Under the pieces are notes generated by a model that did not search any database, was not told the DNA's origin, and was given only the letters and a program-made list of their open reading frames with translations. Of a stretch of 64,000 nucleotides of DNA, positions 51,343-60,476 are shown one piece after another. The stretch's first letter is position 1. Each line of letters opens with the position of its first letter. The stretch comes from Allobosea sp. 47.2.35. Lineage in GTDB: Bacteria > Pseudomonadota > Alphaproteobacteria > Rhizobiales > Beijerinckiaceae. A program made the position numbers and the translations under genes. The DNA is taken from contig NZ_JANLGI010000001.1 of assembly GCF_024655635.1 (NCBI RefSeq), positions 186,001-250,000 of the forward strand, written 5' to 3'.

Positions 51343-52230
51343 ATGTCGCGCAACGCCGCCCTCTTCGCCGTGATGTGTCTCGTCTGGGGGCTGACCTGGC
51401 TGCCGGTCAAGGTCGGCTCAATGTATGTTCCGCCGGTTTTCCTGGCGGCGGCGCGTTTTTCGCTCGCCGGACTCATCATGTTGCTCTGGGCCGGGCGCGA
51501 TGCGCCGAAGGTTTCGGCCGGGGCCTGGCCCCGGTTGATCGCTACCGCGCTCTTGCTCAACACCGCCAATTACGCGCTGCTGTTCTGGGGCACGAAGCAT
51601 GCCCCGAGCGGGCTCGCGGCCATTGTCAATTTTGCGACCATCCCGATCTACACGCTGCTGGCCAGCCGCGCGATCGAGGGCGTGCGGATCGACGGGCGTA
51701 AGCTTGTTGCGATCGCGCTCGGCACCGTGGGCCTGGGTTTCCTGTTCGCGACGCGGGCCATGGGCGGGCTCGCTGCGGCCCATGGCGATCCGCTGGAGGC
51801 GATGGGGCTCGCGGCGGTGGCCGGCGGCACATTGTTCTATTGCGTCGGCGCCGTGCTCTCGCGGCCGATCGCCGGGACGATGCCGACATTGACGCTGGCG
51901 GGCTGGCAGACGCTGATCGGTGGCATCGGGCTGACCGCAGTGTCGCTCACGCTGGAGCCGGTCGGGCTTGCCGATGTCCGGGCGCTGGCGAGCTGGCCGG
52001 TGTTGCCGGCCGTGCTCTTCCTGATCGTCGGCGGCTCGCTGATGGGCTTCACCATCTATATGCGGCTGCTGCGCGACTGGGGGGCGTTCCGGGCTGGGCT
52101 CTATGCCTTCGTCAGCCCCGCCATCGCGGTCGCGGTCGGCGTCGTCGCGCTGAGCGAGCCCTTCGGCTGGTCGGAAGCGATCGGCGCGCTGCTGATGTTC
52201 GGCGCGGCCGCGATCGCGCTCAAGCGGTAA
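51343..52230 (+). CDS. EamA-family drug/metabolite transporter
   Basis: A 295-residue membrane protein with ten predicted spans in two EamA repeats. FAVMCLVWGLTWLPVKVG opens repeat one (the usual W-G-x-x-[WF] feature) and YCVGAVLSRPIAGTMPTLTL opens repeat two. The last span ends with basic LKR. GGGAGAG precedes the ATG. The substrate is unknown; family members often export amino acids or metabolites. Confidence 0.88.
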   Translation: MSRNAALFAVMCLVWGLTWLPVKVGSMYVPPVFLAAARFSLAGLIMLLWAGRDAPKVSAGAWPRLIATALLLNTANYALLFWGTKHAPSGLAAIVNFATIPIYTLLASRAIEGVRIDGRKLVAIALGTVGLGFLFATRAMGGLAAAHGDPLEAMGLAAVAGGTLFYCVGAVLSRPIAGTMPTLTLAGWQTLIGGIGLTAVSLTLEPVGLADVRALASWPVLPAVLFLIVGGSLMGFTIYMRLLRDWGAFRAGLYAFVSPAIAVAVGVVALSEPFGWSEAIGALLMFGAAAIALKR

Positions 52231-52239
52231 GGTCGGCTC

Positions 52240-53277
52240 TCAAGGCGGCGGGGCGATGCGGGTGCTGCGCTTGAGCTGTGTCCGTTCGAAGGCGAGCACG
52301 ATCGGCAGCGAGAAGACCAGCGGCAGGATGAGATAGAACATCCGCCAGACCAGCAGCGCGGCGAAGACGGCCGGCGCCGGAACGCCCGGCATCACCGCCA
52401 GGAAGACCGCCTCCATCACGCCGACGCCGCCGGGAACCTGGCTGAGCAGTCCTGCCGAGAAGGAGAGCAGGAAGGCGCCGAGCACGATCAGGAAGCCCGG
52501 ATTGCCCTGGTCCGGCAGCGCGAAATAGATGATGCCGGCGGCGCCCGCGAGCTCGAGCGGAGCCGCGAGATATTGCCGGGCGACGATCGGCAGGCGCGGA
52601 TAGATGATCTCGAACTTGCCGATCTTGAGCGGCTTGAAGCGCAGCCAGGAACCGATCGTGTAGAGCGCGACGAAGGCGAGCATGCCGACGCCGATCAGGC
52701 GCGCGGTATTGTCCGATATCGCGAACCATTTCGACATCCGTTCCAGCGGATGCAGGATCTGCGGCTCGTAGATGAGCACGAGCCCCATCAGGAAGATCGT
52801 GCCGAAGGCGAAGGTGAAGGAGCAGAGCGCGACGAGCACCGCGACCTCCGCCGCCGTCAGGCCCTTCGCCGTATAGGCGCGGTAGCGCACCATGCCGCCC
52901 GAGAAGACCGAGGCGCCGATATTGTGGGAGAGCGCATAGGTCACGAAGGAGCAGAGCGAGATATAGAACCAGGAGATGCCCTTCTCCTTGCCGAGATGGA
53001 TCAGGGCGATGCGGTCGTACCAGGCGAGTGCCGCATAGGCGACCAGGGTTGCAAGCGCGGCATGGAGGAAGGCCTCGGGCGGGATCACCGCGATCTTGTG
53101 GCCGATCCGGAGAGCGATGATCTTCACGCTCTGCCAGAGCCCGGCATCGGCGAGCAGCGCCTCGATCGCGGCGTCCGATCCCGCCTCGGCCTTCAGCTTG
53201 TCCCAGAGCAATTCGACGGACCAGACGACCGCGATGAGCCCGATGATCGGCCAGAGGTAATCGAGATAGCGTTTCAT
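52240..53277 (-). CDS. UPF0104/LPG-synthase-like membrane protein (flippase domain)
   Basis: A 345-residue protein with about eight to nine spans, similar to the membrane half of lysylphosphatidylglycerol synthase. SFVTYALSHNIGASVFSGGMVRYR and LLSQVPGGVGVMEAVFL are signature blocks. No catalytic aminoacyl-transferase domain follows, so it may be a stand-alone lipid flippase or a UPF0104 protein. The ATG at 53277 was chosen because it starts the first span (YLDYLWPIIGLIAVVW). It converges on the EamA gene. Confidence 0.82.
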   Translation of the reverse strand: MKRYLDYLWPIIGLIAVVWSVELLWDKLKAEAGSDAAIEALLADAGLWQSVKIIALRIGHKIAVIPPEAFLHAALATLVAYAALAWYDRIALIHLGKEKGISWFYISLCSFVTYALSHNIGASVFSGGMVRYRAYTAKGLTAAEVAVLVALCSFTFAFGTIFLMGLVLIYEPQILHPLERMSKWFAISDNTARLIGVGMLAFVALYTIGSWLRFKPLKIGKFEIIYPRLPIVARQYLAAPLELAGAAGIIYFALPDQGNPGFLIVLGAFLLSFSAGLLSQVPGGVGVMEAVFLAVMPGVPAPAVFAALLVWRMFYLILPLVFSLPIVLAFERTQLKRSTRIAPPP

Positions 53278-53373
53278 GAAAGGCCGCGGGCTCGGGACAA
53301 GGTGGCGACGGGTAGGATGGTCCACGTCGTCACCGCTGCGGCGCGAACCTTCCCTCTCTGTGCCAGCGGGGAA

Positions 53374-53405
53374 GGGCGAGGGCAAGCGCCTGAGCTTGCT
53401 CGCCC
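53374..53405. terminator. GC-rich hairpin between the DUF305 and UPF0104 genes
   Basis: GGGCGA (53374-53379) and GCAAGC (53382-53387) pair with GCTTGC (53394-53399) and TCGCCC (53400-53405) around a 6-base loop, with a 2-base bulge. It is likely the end of the DUF305 transcript. No T-run. Confidence 0.4.
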
Positions 53406-53434
53406 TCACCCAAGGTCAGGGGGCGAAACTGAGG

Positions 53435-53818
53435 TCACCTGCCGTTCTTCTTCAGCCAGTCCCGCATCATCGCGACTTCCTTCTCCTGGTCGCGGATGAC
53501 GTTCTCGGCGAGCTTGCGGATTACAGGGTCCTTGCCATGGGCGAGGACGATTTTGGCCATGTCGATCGCGCCCTGATGATGCGGGATCATGCCGCGGACG
53601 AAATCGGCATCTGCATCGCCGGAATAGGGGATGTCCATGTCCTTATGCATCTTGGTGTTTGCGTCGCGATAGGCCTTGGTCGAGGCGCTGTCGCCGGGCT
53701 TGGCGGCCGCAGCGGCCCCGTGGCCGGCATGGCCGCCATGGGATGGCTGGGCCTTGGCCGCGCCGGCAAGCAGGCCGGCGGCGAGAAGGGCTGCCAGGAC
53801 GGCGGCGGTGCGGTTCAT
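53435..53818 (-). CDS. DUF305-family periplasmic protein (CopM-like)
   Basis: A 127-residue protein with a signal peptide (AAVLAALLAAGLLAGAAKAQ) and a His-rich segment (HGGHAGHG) after the cut. The DUF305 four-helix core follows: DADFVRGMIPHHQGAIDMAKIVLAHG and IIRDQ-like VIRDQEKEVAMMRDWL. Some DUF305 proteins bind copper through Met/His pairs such as those here (MIPHH, EVAMMRDW). Metal binding is inference. Confidence 0.87.
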   Translation of the reverse strand: MNRTAAVLAALLAAGLLAGAAKAQPSHGGHAGHGAAAAAKPGDSASTKAYRDANTKMHKDMDIPYSGDADADFVRGMIPHHQGAIDMAKIVLAHGKDPVIRKLAENVIRDQEKEVAMMRDWLKKNGR

Positions 53819-54014
53819 CTGGTCTCATCCTCGGTCAGGCGTGAAGGCGGATCGCGCCTTCCCGGCGGTTCGATCCATCGTGATGTCCGGCCGGGGAGGC
53901 GGGACGGGGCGCGATGCCGTGACGCCGGGCATGCATCGGCGTGCGGTGATCTTTCGACCTCGATCATGTCATGATCGCGGCAGATTCCCTTGTGAGCCGA
54001 TCGAACAGCCTTTC

Positions 54015-54629
54015 ATGACCCAGAGCCTGACCATCACCCTGACCGGAACGACCGACCTGCCGCCCGGCAAGATCGCGACCATCGTGACCTCGCTGGAAAT
54101 GTTGGGGCGTCCTCCCGAGCGGCCCGACCCGGCCGGGATCGCAGGCTTTTCGCTCGATGCGATCGGCCGCTCCGATGTCGAGCGCTATCTTGCCGTCTAT
54201 CGGCTGCTCGGCGAGCGCTGGATGTGGTTCAGCCGCCTGACCAAGCCGCGCGCCGAGATCGAGGCGATCCTCGCTGACCCCGCAGTCGAGTTCTACGCGG
54301 TTCGCTTCGAAGGGCGCGATGTCGGCCTGCTCGAGCTGGATTTCCGGGTGGCCGGCGAAGGCGAACTCGCCTTCTTCGGGTTGGACGAGGCCGTGGTGGG
54401 CAAGGGTGCCGGCCGCTGGCTGATGAACCGGGCGCTGGCGCTCGCCTGGGCCAAGCCGATCGCGCGTTTCTGGGTGCATACCTGCACGCTCGACCACCCC
54501 GCCGCGCTCGCCTTCTACCAGCGCTCGGGCTTCACGGTGTTCAAGCGCGGGGTCGAGGTCGACGATGACCCGCGCCTGACGGGCAAGCTGCGGCGCGACT
54601 CCGTCGAGCACCATCCCGTCATCGCATGA
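54015..54629 (+). CDS. GNAT-family N-acetyltransferase
   Basis: A 204-residue acetyltransferase. The acetyl-CoA loop is FFGLDEAVVGKGAGRWLMNRAL (Q/R-x-x-G-x-G/A-like VGKGAG), followed by HTCTLDHPAALAFYQRSGF, the typical GNAT C-terminal block. The N-terminal 45 residues are extra. The ATG at 54015 was chosen; the longer frame overlaps the DUF305 promoter region. A strong hairpin terminator lies 3 bp beyond the stop. Acceptor unknown. Confidence 0.85.
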   Translation: MTQSLTITLTGTTDLPPGKIATIVTSLEMLGRPPERPDPAGIAGFSLDAIGRSDVERYLAVYRLLGERWMWFSRLTKPRAEIEAILADPAVEFYAVRFEGRDVGLLELDFRVAGEGELAFFGLDEAVVGKGAGRWLMNRALALAWAKPIARFWVHTCTLDHPAALAFYQRSGFTVFKRGVEVDDDPRLTGKLRRDSVEHHPVIA

Positions 54630-54631
54630 CA

Positions 54632-54662
54632 AAAGGGCGGCGCCCCGAGGACGCCGCCCTTT
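54632..54662. terminator. Bidirectional rho-independent terminator
   Basis: AAAGGGCGGCG (54632-54642) and CGCCGCCCTTT (54652-54662) pair perfectly around a 9-base loop, with A-runs and T-runs at the two ends. It lies between the convergent GNAT and fliJ genes and can serve both. Confidence 0.85.
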
Positions 54663-54684
54663 CGTCTGAACTCTGGAAACCGGC

Positions 54685-55089
54685 TCAGACGCGCGAGCGC
54701 AGCCCGATCGCGTCCATGGTGGCCTGGTCGCGGGCGGCTTCCGCCGCACGCTCCGAAGCTCGCTCGCGATCGTCGAGGATCTCGACCTTCTTCATGTCCT
54801 CGAAGGCTTCCTGCAACTCGGCCTTGGCCTCGTCGAGCTGGCCCTTCAGGTTGTCGGCCGACTGGCGCAGGTTGTCGCGGCGGCCGAGCGCGGCCTTGGC
54901 ATAGGTCGGATAGGCAAAATGGGCGGGGTCCGCGATGCCGGCGCGCGATTCCTCGGCCTGGATCTCGCGATCGAGATCGCTCGCCATCCGGTGAAAATCG
55001 GCGATCATCATCTCGATCTGGCTTACCCGGCGACGTTTCTCGTCGACCTGGAAGCGCTTGAGCCGAAGAAGCGTCTCTCGCGACTTCAT
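54685..55089 (-). CDS. fliJ: Flagellar export protein FliJ-like
   Basis: A 134-residue, almost wholly helical coiled-coil protein: SRETLLRLKRFQVDEKRRRV at the start and long Glu/Lys/Arg/Asp-rich helices (LRQSADNLKGQLDEAKAELQ). FliJ is the general chaperone at the FliI ATPase ring. Low sequence conservation makes this partly a size and context call. fliI lies 1.9 kb upstream on the same strand, separated from it by two unrelated genes instead of being adjacent. Confidence 0.78.
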   Translation of the reverse strand: MKSRETLLRLKRFQVDEKRRRVSQIEMMIADFHRMASDLDREIQAEESRAGIADPAHFAYPTYAKAALGRRDNLRQSADNLKGQLDEAKAELQEAFEDMKKVEILDDRERASERAAEAARDQATMDAIGLRSRV

Positions 55090-55272
55090 GTCGTTTTCAA
55101 CTCCTGATTACGCATCGGCGGCACCGACCCCTCGGCGCACGCCAGAACTCCATCCGCGAGACGAGGAGCAACATGGCGCAAGGAGGTTGACCTTTCCTTA
55201 CCGGAACGGGCTGCCTTTGACGCATGATCCGCCCGCGTGGCGGCTGCTGCCGCCGGCTGTCGGGATGATCTA

Positions 55273-56544
55273 GTGAGTGAGGGGGCGTGGCCGTTCGGCC
55301 GATTTGCCTCCCGCGGATATCCTGTCTTGGCTGCCTCTTCTCGTTTCGGCGGGCACGGCCCCCTGCTTTCCGGCCTGGCGCTGACCCGCATCATCGGCTG
55401 GGGCTCGACCTTCTATTCGCCCTCGGTTCTGGTCGGCGCGCTCGACCGCGAGATCGGGCTCAATGCCGAGATCGTCTTCGGCGGCATCACCATCCTGCTG
55501 ATCACCGGGGCGCTGGTCGCGCCCGCGATCGGGCGCATCCTCGATCGCGAGGGCACGCGCCGTTCCATGTGCATCGGCGCGGTGATCTGCGCGCTCGGCC
55601 TCGGCGTGCTGTCGCTGGCGCAGGGGCCGGTTAGCTATCTCGCGAGCTGGTTCGTGATCGGGCTCGGCCATGCGATGTCGCTGGCCAATACCGGCAACGT
55701 CACGATCTCCCAGTTGATGGGCGACCGGACGCGGCGCGTGATCGGCCTGATGATGCTGGTCACCGGGCTTGCCTCCAGCGTGTTCTGGCCCCTGACCGCT
55801 GCACTGATGAATGCCTTCGGCTGGCGGATGACGCTCGTCATCTTCGCCGCGATGCAGCTTCTGATCGTGCTGCCGATCTATGCGGCGATCCCGCGCTACC
55901 ACCGCGCTGCCGCGCCGGCGCCCACCTCGGCGACCGTTCAGGGAGCCGGATCGGCGGGCGAACATGGCAGCGTGCCGGCGCATGCGCGGCGAGCGGCGTT
56001 CTGGCTGGTGGCGCTCGCCTTCTCCGCCAGCGGGCTTGTTTCCTGGGGACTGCCGCTGCACCTGATCAGCCTGTTCCAGGAGGCCGGGCTGACGCAGGCC
56101 GAAGCGGTTTGGGTCGCGACGCTCAGCGGCCCGGCGACGCTCGCGGCGCGGGCCATCGACGCGACGCTCGGCGAGCGGCTGCCGGCCGAGAAGGTTGCGC
56201 TGTTCGGCCTGCTGCTGGGGCCGGTCCTGTGTCTGGCGCTGCCCTTCGTGGCGATGACGATCACGGCGGCGGCGATCTTCGTCACGCTGTTCAGCGCGGC
56301 GCTCGGCGTGATCTCGATCGCGCGGGCGACGCTGCCGCTGGCGCTGTTCGGGCGAAACGGCTTCGCGACGATGCTCGGCAAGCTCACCGTGCCGCAGAAC
56401 ATGACCTTCGCCGCCGCGCCGCTGCTCTTCGCGGTGATGGTCGAGCGGCTCGGCGCCAGCCCGACGCTGATGATCTCGGCGGCCATTCAGGCCGTCGGCT
56501 TCATCGCGATGTTCGTTCTGGTGCGGGTGGTGGCGCGAGGCTGA
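55273..56544 (+). CDS. MFS transporter
   Basis: A 12-span MFS protein of about 423 residues. LALTRIIGWGSTFYSPSVLV is span 1, RILDREGTRRSMCIG the loop 2-3 motif (variant GxLxDRxGxR), and SLANTGNVTISQLMGDRTRR the loop after span 4. The start is uncertain: GTG at 55273 is used here, with the open frame beginning at 55237. It is divergent from fliJ. Substrate unknown; the family resembles oxalate/formate- or monocarboxylate-type carriers. Confidence 0.82.
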   Translation: MSEGAWPFGRFASRGYPVLAASSRFGGHGPLLSGLALTRIIGWGSTFYSPSVLVGALDREIGLNAEIVFGGITILLITGALVAPAIGRILDREGTRRSMCIGAVICALGLGVLSLAQGPVSYLASWFVIGLGHAMSLANTGNVTISQLMGDRTRRVIGLMMLVTGLASSVFWPLTAALMNAFGWRMTLVIFAAMQLLIVLPIYAAIPRYHRAAAPAPTSATVQGAGSAGEHGSVPAHARRAAFWLVALAFSASGLVSWGLPLHLISLFQEAGLTQAEAVWVATLSGPATLAARAIDATLGERLPAEKVALFGLLLGPVLCLALPFVAMTITAAAIFVTLFSAALGVISIARATLPLALFGRNGFATMLGKLTVPQNMTFAAAPLLFAVMVERLGASPTLMISAAIQAVGFIAMFVLVRVVARG

Positions 56545-56550
56545 GGCCGC

Positions 56551-56904
56551 TCATATCCGGGCCAGCAGGGCTGCGATGGCCAATGCGGCGGGCAGGGCCT
56601 GGATGTAGAGGATCTTGCGGCTGGCGGTCGCCGCGCCGAACAGTCCGGCGATGAGGACGCAGGCCAGGAAGAACAGCTTGATCGCGAAGCCTTCCGGGCC
56701 GAGCCAGAGCCCCCAGATGAGGCCGGCGACGAGGAAGCCGTTATAGAGCCCCTGATTGGCGGCGAGCACCTTCGTGCGCGCGGCGAAATCCGGCGTGAGG
56801 CCGAAGGCCTTGTGGCCGCGCGGGGTGTCCCACCAGACCACCTCCAGGATGACGATGTAGACGTGGATGAGGGCGACGAGGCCGATCAGAAGGGCTGCGA
56901 TCAT
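56551..56904 (-). CDS. DUF1304 membrane protein
   Basis: A 117-residue protein with four spans: LLIGLVALIHVYIVILEVVW, NQGLYNGFLVAGLIWG, LFFLACVLIAGLFG and the terminal ALPAALAIAALLARI. TPRGHKAFGL and ANQGLYNGFLA-like motifs mark DUF1304. Its function is unknown. It is convergent with the MFS gene, 7 bp apart, and 37 bp downstream of fliI on the same strand, so it may be read through from fliI. Confidence 0.86.
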   Translation of the reverse strand: MIAALLIGLVALIHVYIVILEVVWWDTPRGHKAFGLTPDFAARTKVLAANQGLYNGFLVAGLIWGLWLGPEGFAIKLFFLACVLIAGLFGAATASRKILYIQALPAALAIAALLARI

Positions 56905-56941
56905 CGGTCGGACATCCTGCGGCGGGAGATTCTGGCGCCCA

Positions 56942-58288
56942 TCAGACCGTGCCGCTCATGATGGCGGCAAGGCGGGCGTAGCATTCATGCAGCGGGGTCG
57001 CGTCGTCCTTGGCCTGCTTGAGGAAGGCTTCGAGCGCGGGATGGAGGCGGATCGCCTCGTCGACCTCGGCCGAGGCGCCCTGGCGATAGGCGCCGAGGCG
57101 AATCAGTTCTTCCATGTCGGCATAGGTCGCGAGCGTCGAGCGCGCCTTCTGCACGACCGGATAGTAGGCCGGGTCGCAGGAACGCGGCATCGTGCGCGAG
57201 ACCGACTTCAGGATGTTGACTGCCGGATAGCGGCCGCGCTCTGCGATGGAGCGTTCCATGACGATATGGCCGTCGAGGATGCCGCGCACCGCGTCGGCGA
57301 CGGGCTCGTCATGGTCGCCACCGTCGACCAGCACGGTGAAGAGGCCTGTGATCGCGCCGTCGCCGGTGCCGGGGCCGGCGCGTTCGAGCAGGCGCGGCAG
57401 TTCGGCGAAGACGGTCGGGGTATAGCCCTTGGTGGTCGGCGGCTCGCCGGCGGCCAGCCCGATCTCGCGCATCGCCATGGCGAAGCGCGTCACCGAATCC
57501 ATCAGGCACATCACCTGCAGGCCGCGATCCCGGAAATATTCGGCGAGCGTCAGCGTGGTGAGCGCCGCCTGCTTGCGCATCAGGGCCGGTTCGTCGGAGG
57601 TCGCGACGACGACGATCGAGCGGGCGAGGCCCTGCGGCCCGAGGTCCTCCTGCAAGAACTCCTGCACCTCGCGGCCGCGCTCGCCGACGAGGCCGATGAT
57701 GTTGACATCGGCCTGGGCATAGCGGGCGAGCATCGAGAGCAGCACGGACTTGCCGACGCCGGAGCCGGCGAAGATGCCCATGCGCTGGCCGATGCAGCAG
57801 GTCAGGAAGGTGTTGAGCGCGCGCACGCCGAGATCGAGCGGGCGCCCGACCCGGCGCCGCTTATGGGCGTTCGGGGGATCGTTGCGATAGGCGAAGAGCG
57901 TGTCGCCTTGCGGCAAGGGCGGGCCGCCATCGACCGGCCGTCCGAGCGCATCGACGACGCGGCCGAGCCAGGCTGGCGTGGGACGCAGGCCCGGCTGGGC
58001 CCGGTCGACATGGACGGGGCAGCCGCGGCGGACGCCGTCGAGCCCGCCGAAGGGCATGACCAGCGCCTTGTCGCCGGAGAAGCCGACGACCTCGCAGGGA
58101 ACGCGCGTGCCCGGCGCGATCTCGATGCCGACGCGCCCGCCCAGGCTCATCGCGCCGATCGGCCCGGCGACCTCGACCAGCAGGCCGCGTACGCCGATGA
58201 CGCGGCCATAGATGGTCACGCCCTCGATATGCTCGATGGCGGTCGCCAAAGCGGACAGGCGGTCATGGCCGTGGGAGGGCGAATTCAT
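56942..58288 (-). CDS. fliI: Flagellum-specific ATP synthase FliI
   Basis: A 448-residue hexameric ATPase of the flagellar type III secretion system. Walker A is GSGVGKS, preceded by GQRMGIFA. The Walker B region is [12 protein letters not shown], and [35 protein letters not shown] and [20 protein letters not shown] are typical. The P-loop and arginine-finger regions are intact. It is divergent from ctrA across a 436-bp regulatory region. Confidence 0.95.
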   Translation of the reverse strand: MNSPSHGHDRLSALATAIEHIEGVTIYGRVIGVRGLLVEVAGPIGAMSLGGRVGIEIAPGTRVPCEVVGFSGDKALVMPFGGLDGVRRGCPVHVDRAQPGLRPTPAWLGRVVDALGRPVDGGPPLPQGDTLFAYRNDPPNAHKRRRVGRPLDLGVRALNTFLTCCIGQRMGIFAGSGVGKSVLLSMLARYAQADVNIIGLVGERGREVQEFLQEDLGPQGLARSIVVVATSDEPALMRKQAALTTLTLAEYFRDRGLQVMCLMDSVTRFAMAMREIGLAAGEPPTTKGYTPTVFAELPRLLERAGPGTGDGAITGLFTVLVDGGDHDEPVADAVRGILDGHIVMERSIAERGRYPAVNILKSVSRTMPRSCDPAYYPVVQKARSTLATYADMEELIRLGAYRQGASAEVDEAIRLHPALEAFLKQAKDDATPLHECYARLAAIMSGTV

Positions 58289-58724
58289 CGGGTCGTGTCA
58301 GCTTGATCGGCAGGGTTCGCGCATATCATAGCCGCCGCCGGGAGCCCTGTGGATGATTTGGTAAGGGTTCCTAACAAATTGCGCTCATTTACCAGCTGTT
58401 AAGCTCTGTGGTTAAGACTGCAAATCGAGGCTGCCGCGTGTCGCAAGGCGATTATCGCCCTGTTTCCCGAAGCTAGCTTCCGCGAAAGGCGCTTTCGCGG
58501 CCGAGAAGTTCAGCGATCCGTGTCAAATTCGACTCACCTCGACAAGGATCGTTCACTTTCTCCGAGGAAGCGCTTGCGCTCGGGAATCACGGTTTGTTAA
58601 CCAGTTTCCTCGTAGCGTGTCGCGTGGCGTTTCATTGGGCAAGTGCGTCGTCGCCGAGGGCCGGGAAGGCTCGGGCGGAAACAACGGTCAAACCTGCCCT
58701 GCGGGCGAAATTGGGGACGTGGAC
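58289..58724. promoter_or_regulatory. ctrA-fliI divergent regulatory region
   Basis: A 436-bp gap unusually AT-rich for this DNA. It holds a CtrA-box-like site TTTA-N7-TTAA (58388-58402), further TTAA half-sites (58412-58415, 58597-58600), and two GANTC methylation sites for a CcrM-type methyltransferase (GACTC 58531-58535; GAATC 58584-58588). This matches the multi-promoter, methylation-sensitive ctrA control region known from Caulobacter. The same stretch can drive fliI. Confidence 0.6.
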
Positions 58725-59426
58725 ATGCGGGTTCTGCTGATCGAGGACGATAGCGCGACCGCTCAAAGCATCGAGCTCATGCTCAAATCGGAGAGCTTCA
58801 ACGTCTATACGACGGACCTCGGCGAAGAGGGCGTCGATCTCGGCAAGCTCTACGATTACGACATCATCCTGCTCGACCTGAACCTCCCCGACATGTCGGG
58901 TTACGAGGTTCTGCGCAGCCTGCGCGTGGCGAAGGTCAAGACGCCGATCCTGATCCTCTCCGGCCTTGCCGGCATCGAGGACAAGGTAAAGGGCCTCGGC
59001 TTCGGCGCCGACGACTACCTCACCAAGCCGTTCCACAAGGACGAGCTGGTTGCCCGCATCCACGCGATCGTGCGCCGCTCGAAGGGCCACGCCCAGTCGG
59101 TCATCACCACCGGCGACCTGGTCGTCAATCTCGACACCAAGACGGTCGAGGTCGATGCCGCCCGCGTGCACCTGACCGGCAAGGAATACCAGATGCTGGA
59201 GCTGCTCTCGCTCCGCAAGGGCACGACGCTCACCAAGGAGATGTTCCTCAACCATCTCTATGGCGGCATGGACGAGCCCGAGCTCAAGATCATCGACGTC
59301 TTCATCTGCAAGCTGCGCAAGAAGCTCGCCAACGCGTCGGACGGCAAGAACTACATCGAGACCGTCTGGGGCCGTGGCTACGTCCTGCGCGAGCCGTCCG
59401 ATGTCGACGAGCGCATCCCTGCCTGA
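58725..59426 (+). CDS. ctrA: Cell-cycle master response regulator CtrA
   Basis: A 233-residue OmpR-type response regulator nearly identical in pattern to Caulobacter Ctr[21 protein letters not shown] at the start, phosphorylated Asp51 in [11 protein letters not shown], and the DNA-binding domain with [20 protein letters not shown] and [20 protein letters not shown]. It silences origins and activates or represses cell-cycle, motility and cell-envelope genes. The ATG at 58725 (GGGGACG upstream) gives the family N-terminus. The C-terminal tail ends in ...[10 protein letters not shown] rather than the Ala-Ala degron of Caulobacter CtrA, so proteolysis may differ. Confidence 0.96.
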   Translation: MRVLLIEDDSATAQSIELMLKSESFNVYTTDLGEEGVDLGKLYDYDIILLDLNLPDMSGYEVLRSLRVAKVKTPILILSGLAGIEDKVKGLGFGADDYLTKPFHKDELVARIHAIVRRSKGHAQSVITTGDLVVNLDTKTVEVDAARVHLTGKEYQMLELLSLRKGTTLTKEMFLNHLYGGMDEPELKIIDVFICKLRKKLANASDGKNYIETVWGRGYVLREPSDVDERIPA

Positions 59427-59523
59427 CGCATTTCCGTCGCCCGCCCGTCATCGGGCGGTCATGAAGCGACGCTAGACCAGTTCTTGACCTGATCGTCGGA
59501 TGTACACGACAGGTCGATGGGGA

Positions 59524-59550
59524 CCCCGCCGAGAGGCGGGGTTTTTGTTT
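59524..59550 (+). terminator. Rho-independent terminator after ctrA
   Basis: CCCCGCC (59524-59530) and GGCGGGG (59535-59541) form a perfect stem with a GAGA tetraloop, followed by TTTTTGTTT. It lies about 100 bp beyond the ctrA stop. Confidence 0.88.
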
Positions 59551-59582
59551 GTGCGATGAGCCTCGGGAGCCGTAAGGCCGCT

Positions 59583-60476
59583 TCAGCCGCGTAGTGCGGA
59601 GACGGCGACGACAGGGCGCGGCCGCAGACCCGGCGCGGGGGAAGAGGCAAGGGGAGCCGCCGTCATCGCTGGATGCCGGTAAAGACCGCGGTGCTGCGGG
59701 TCGCAGGTGAGCTTCGTCGCCAGCCCCAGCACGGTTTCGGCGGCGCCGAGCACGAAGGCTCCATCCGGCACGAGGCGTGGCGTCAGCAGCTCCAGCACCT
59801 TCACCTTGGTCGGCACGTCGAAATAGATCAGCACGTTGCGGCAGAAGATCACGTCGAAGCGGCCGAACGGGTCGTTGCGCTCCAGCAGGTTGTGCGGCTT
59901 GAACTCGACCATCGAACGGATGCGCTGCGACACCTGCCATTTGTCGCCGACCTGCTGGAAATGCTTCAGCAGCATCTGGATCGGCAGGCCGCGCTGGATC
60001 TCGAACTGGCTGTAGATGCCGGCGCGGGCCTTTTCCAGGATCTCCGAGGAGATATCGGTGCCGAGAATCTCGATCTTCCAGCCGGCGAGCCGGTCGCCCA
60101 ACTCGTCGATCAGCATGGCCAGCGAATAGGCTTCCTGGCCGCTGGAGACGGCGGCGCACCAGATCCGCAGCGAGCGACTGGCGGCATTGGCGGCGAGCCG
60201 CTCCGGCAGGATCACGTCGCGGAACAGGTTGAACGGCGTCTGGTCGCGGAAGAACAGGGTCTCGTTCGTGGTCATGGCATCGACCACTGCGCTTTCCAGG
60301 CCCGGATCGCGCGAGAGCCTGAGCTGGCGGACGAGGGCCTCGAGATCGGCGATGCCTCGGCGCCGGCAGAGGATGCCGAGCCGGCTCTCGGCGAGATAGC
60401 GCTTGTCCGCTGTCAGCGACAGGCCGGAGCGCTGTTGCAGCAGGAGGCGCAGGAAGGCGAAATCGGCTTCGGTCAT
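59583..60476 (-). CDS. cheR: Chemotaxis protein methyltransferase CheR
   Basis: A 297-residue SAM-dependent glutamate methyltransferase for chemoreceptors. The all-alpha N-terminal domain is followed by TTNETLFFRD and the SAM site LRIWCAAVSSGQEAYSLAML, then LGTDISSEILEKARAGIY, FDVIFCRNVLIYFD and GLATKL-like end. C-terminal 40 residues are Ala/Pro-rich and variable. It overlaps cheB (ATGA-type, 4 bases). Confidence 0.94.
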   Translation of the reverse strand: MTEADFAFLRLLLQQRSGLSLTADKRYLAESRLGILCRRRGIADLEALVRQLRLSRDPGLESAVVDAMTTNETLFFRDQTPFNLFRDVILPERLAANAASRSLRIWCAAVSSGQEAYSLAMLIDELGDRLAGWKIEILGTDISSEILEKARAGIYSQFEIQRGLPIQMLLKHFQQVGDKWQVSQRIRSMVEFKPHNLLERNDPFGRFDVIFCRNVLIYFDVPTKVKVLELLTPRLVPDGAFVLGAAETVLGLATKLTCDPQHRGLYRHPAMTAAPLASSPAPGLRPRPVVAVSALRG

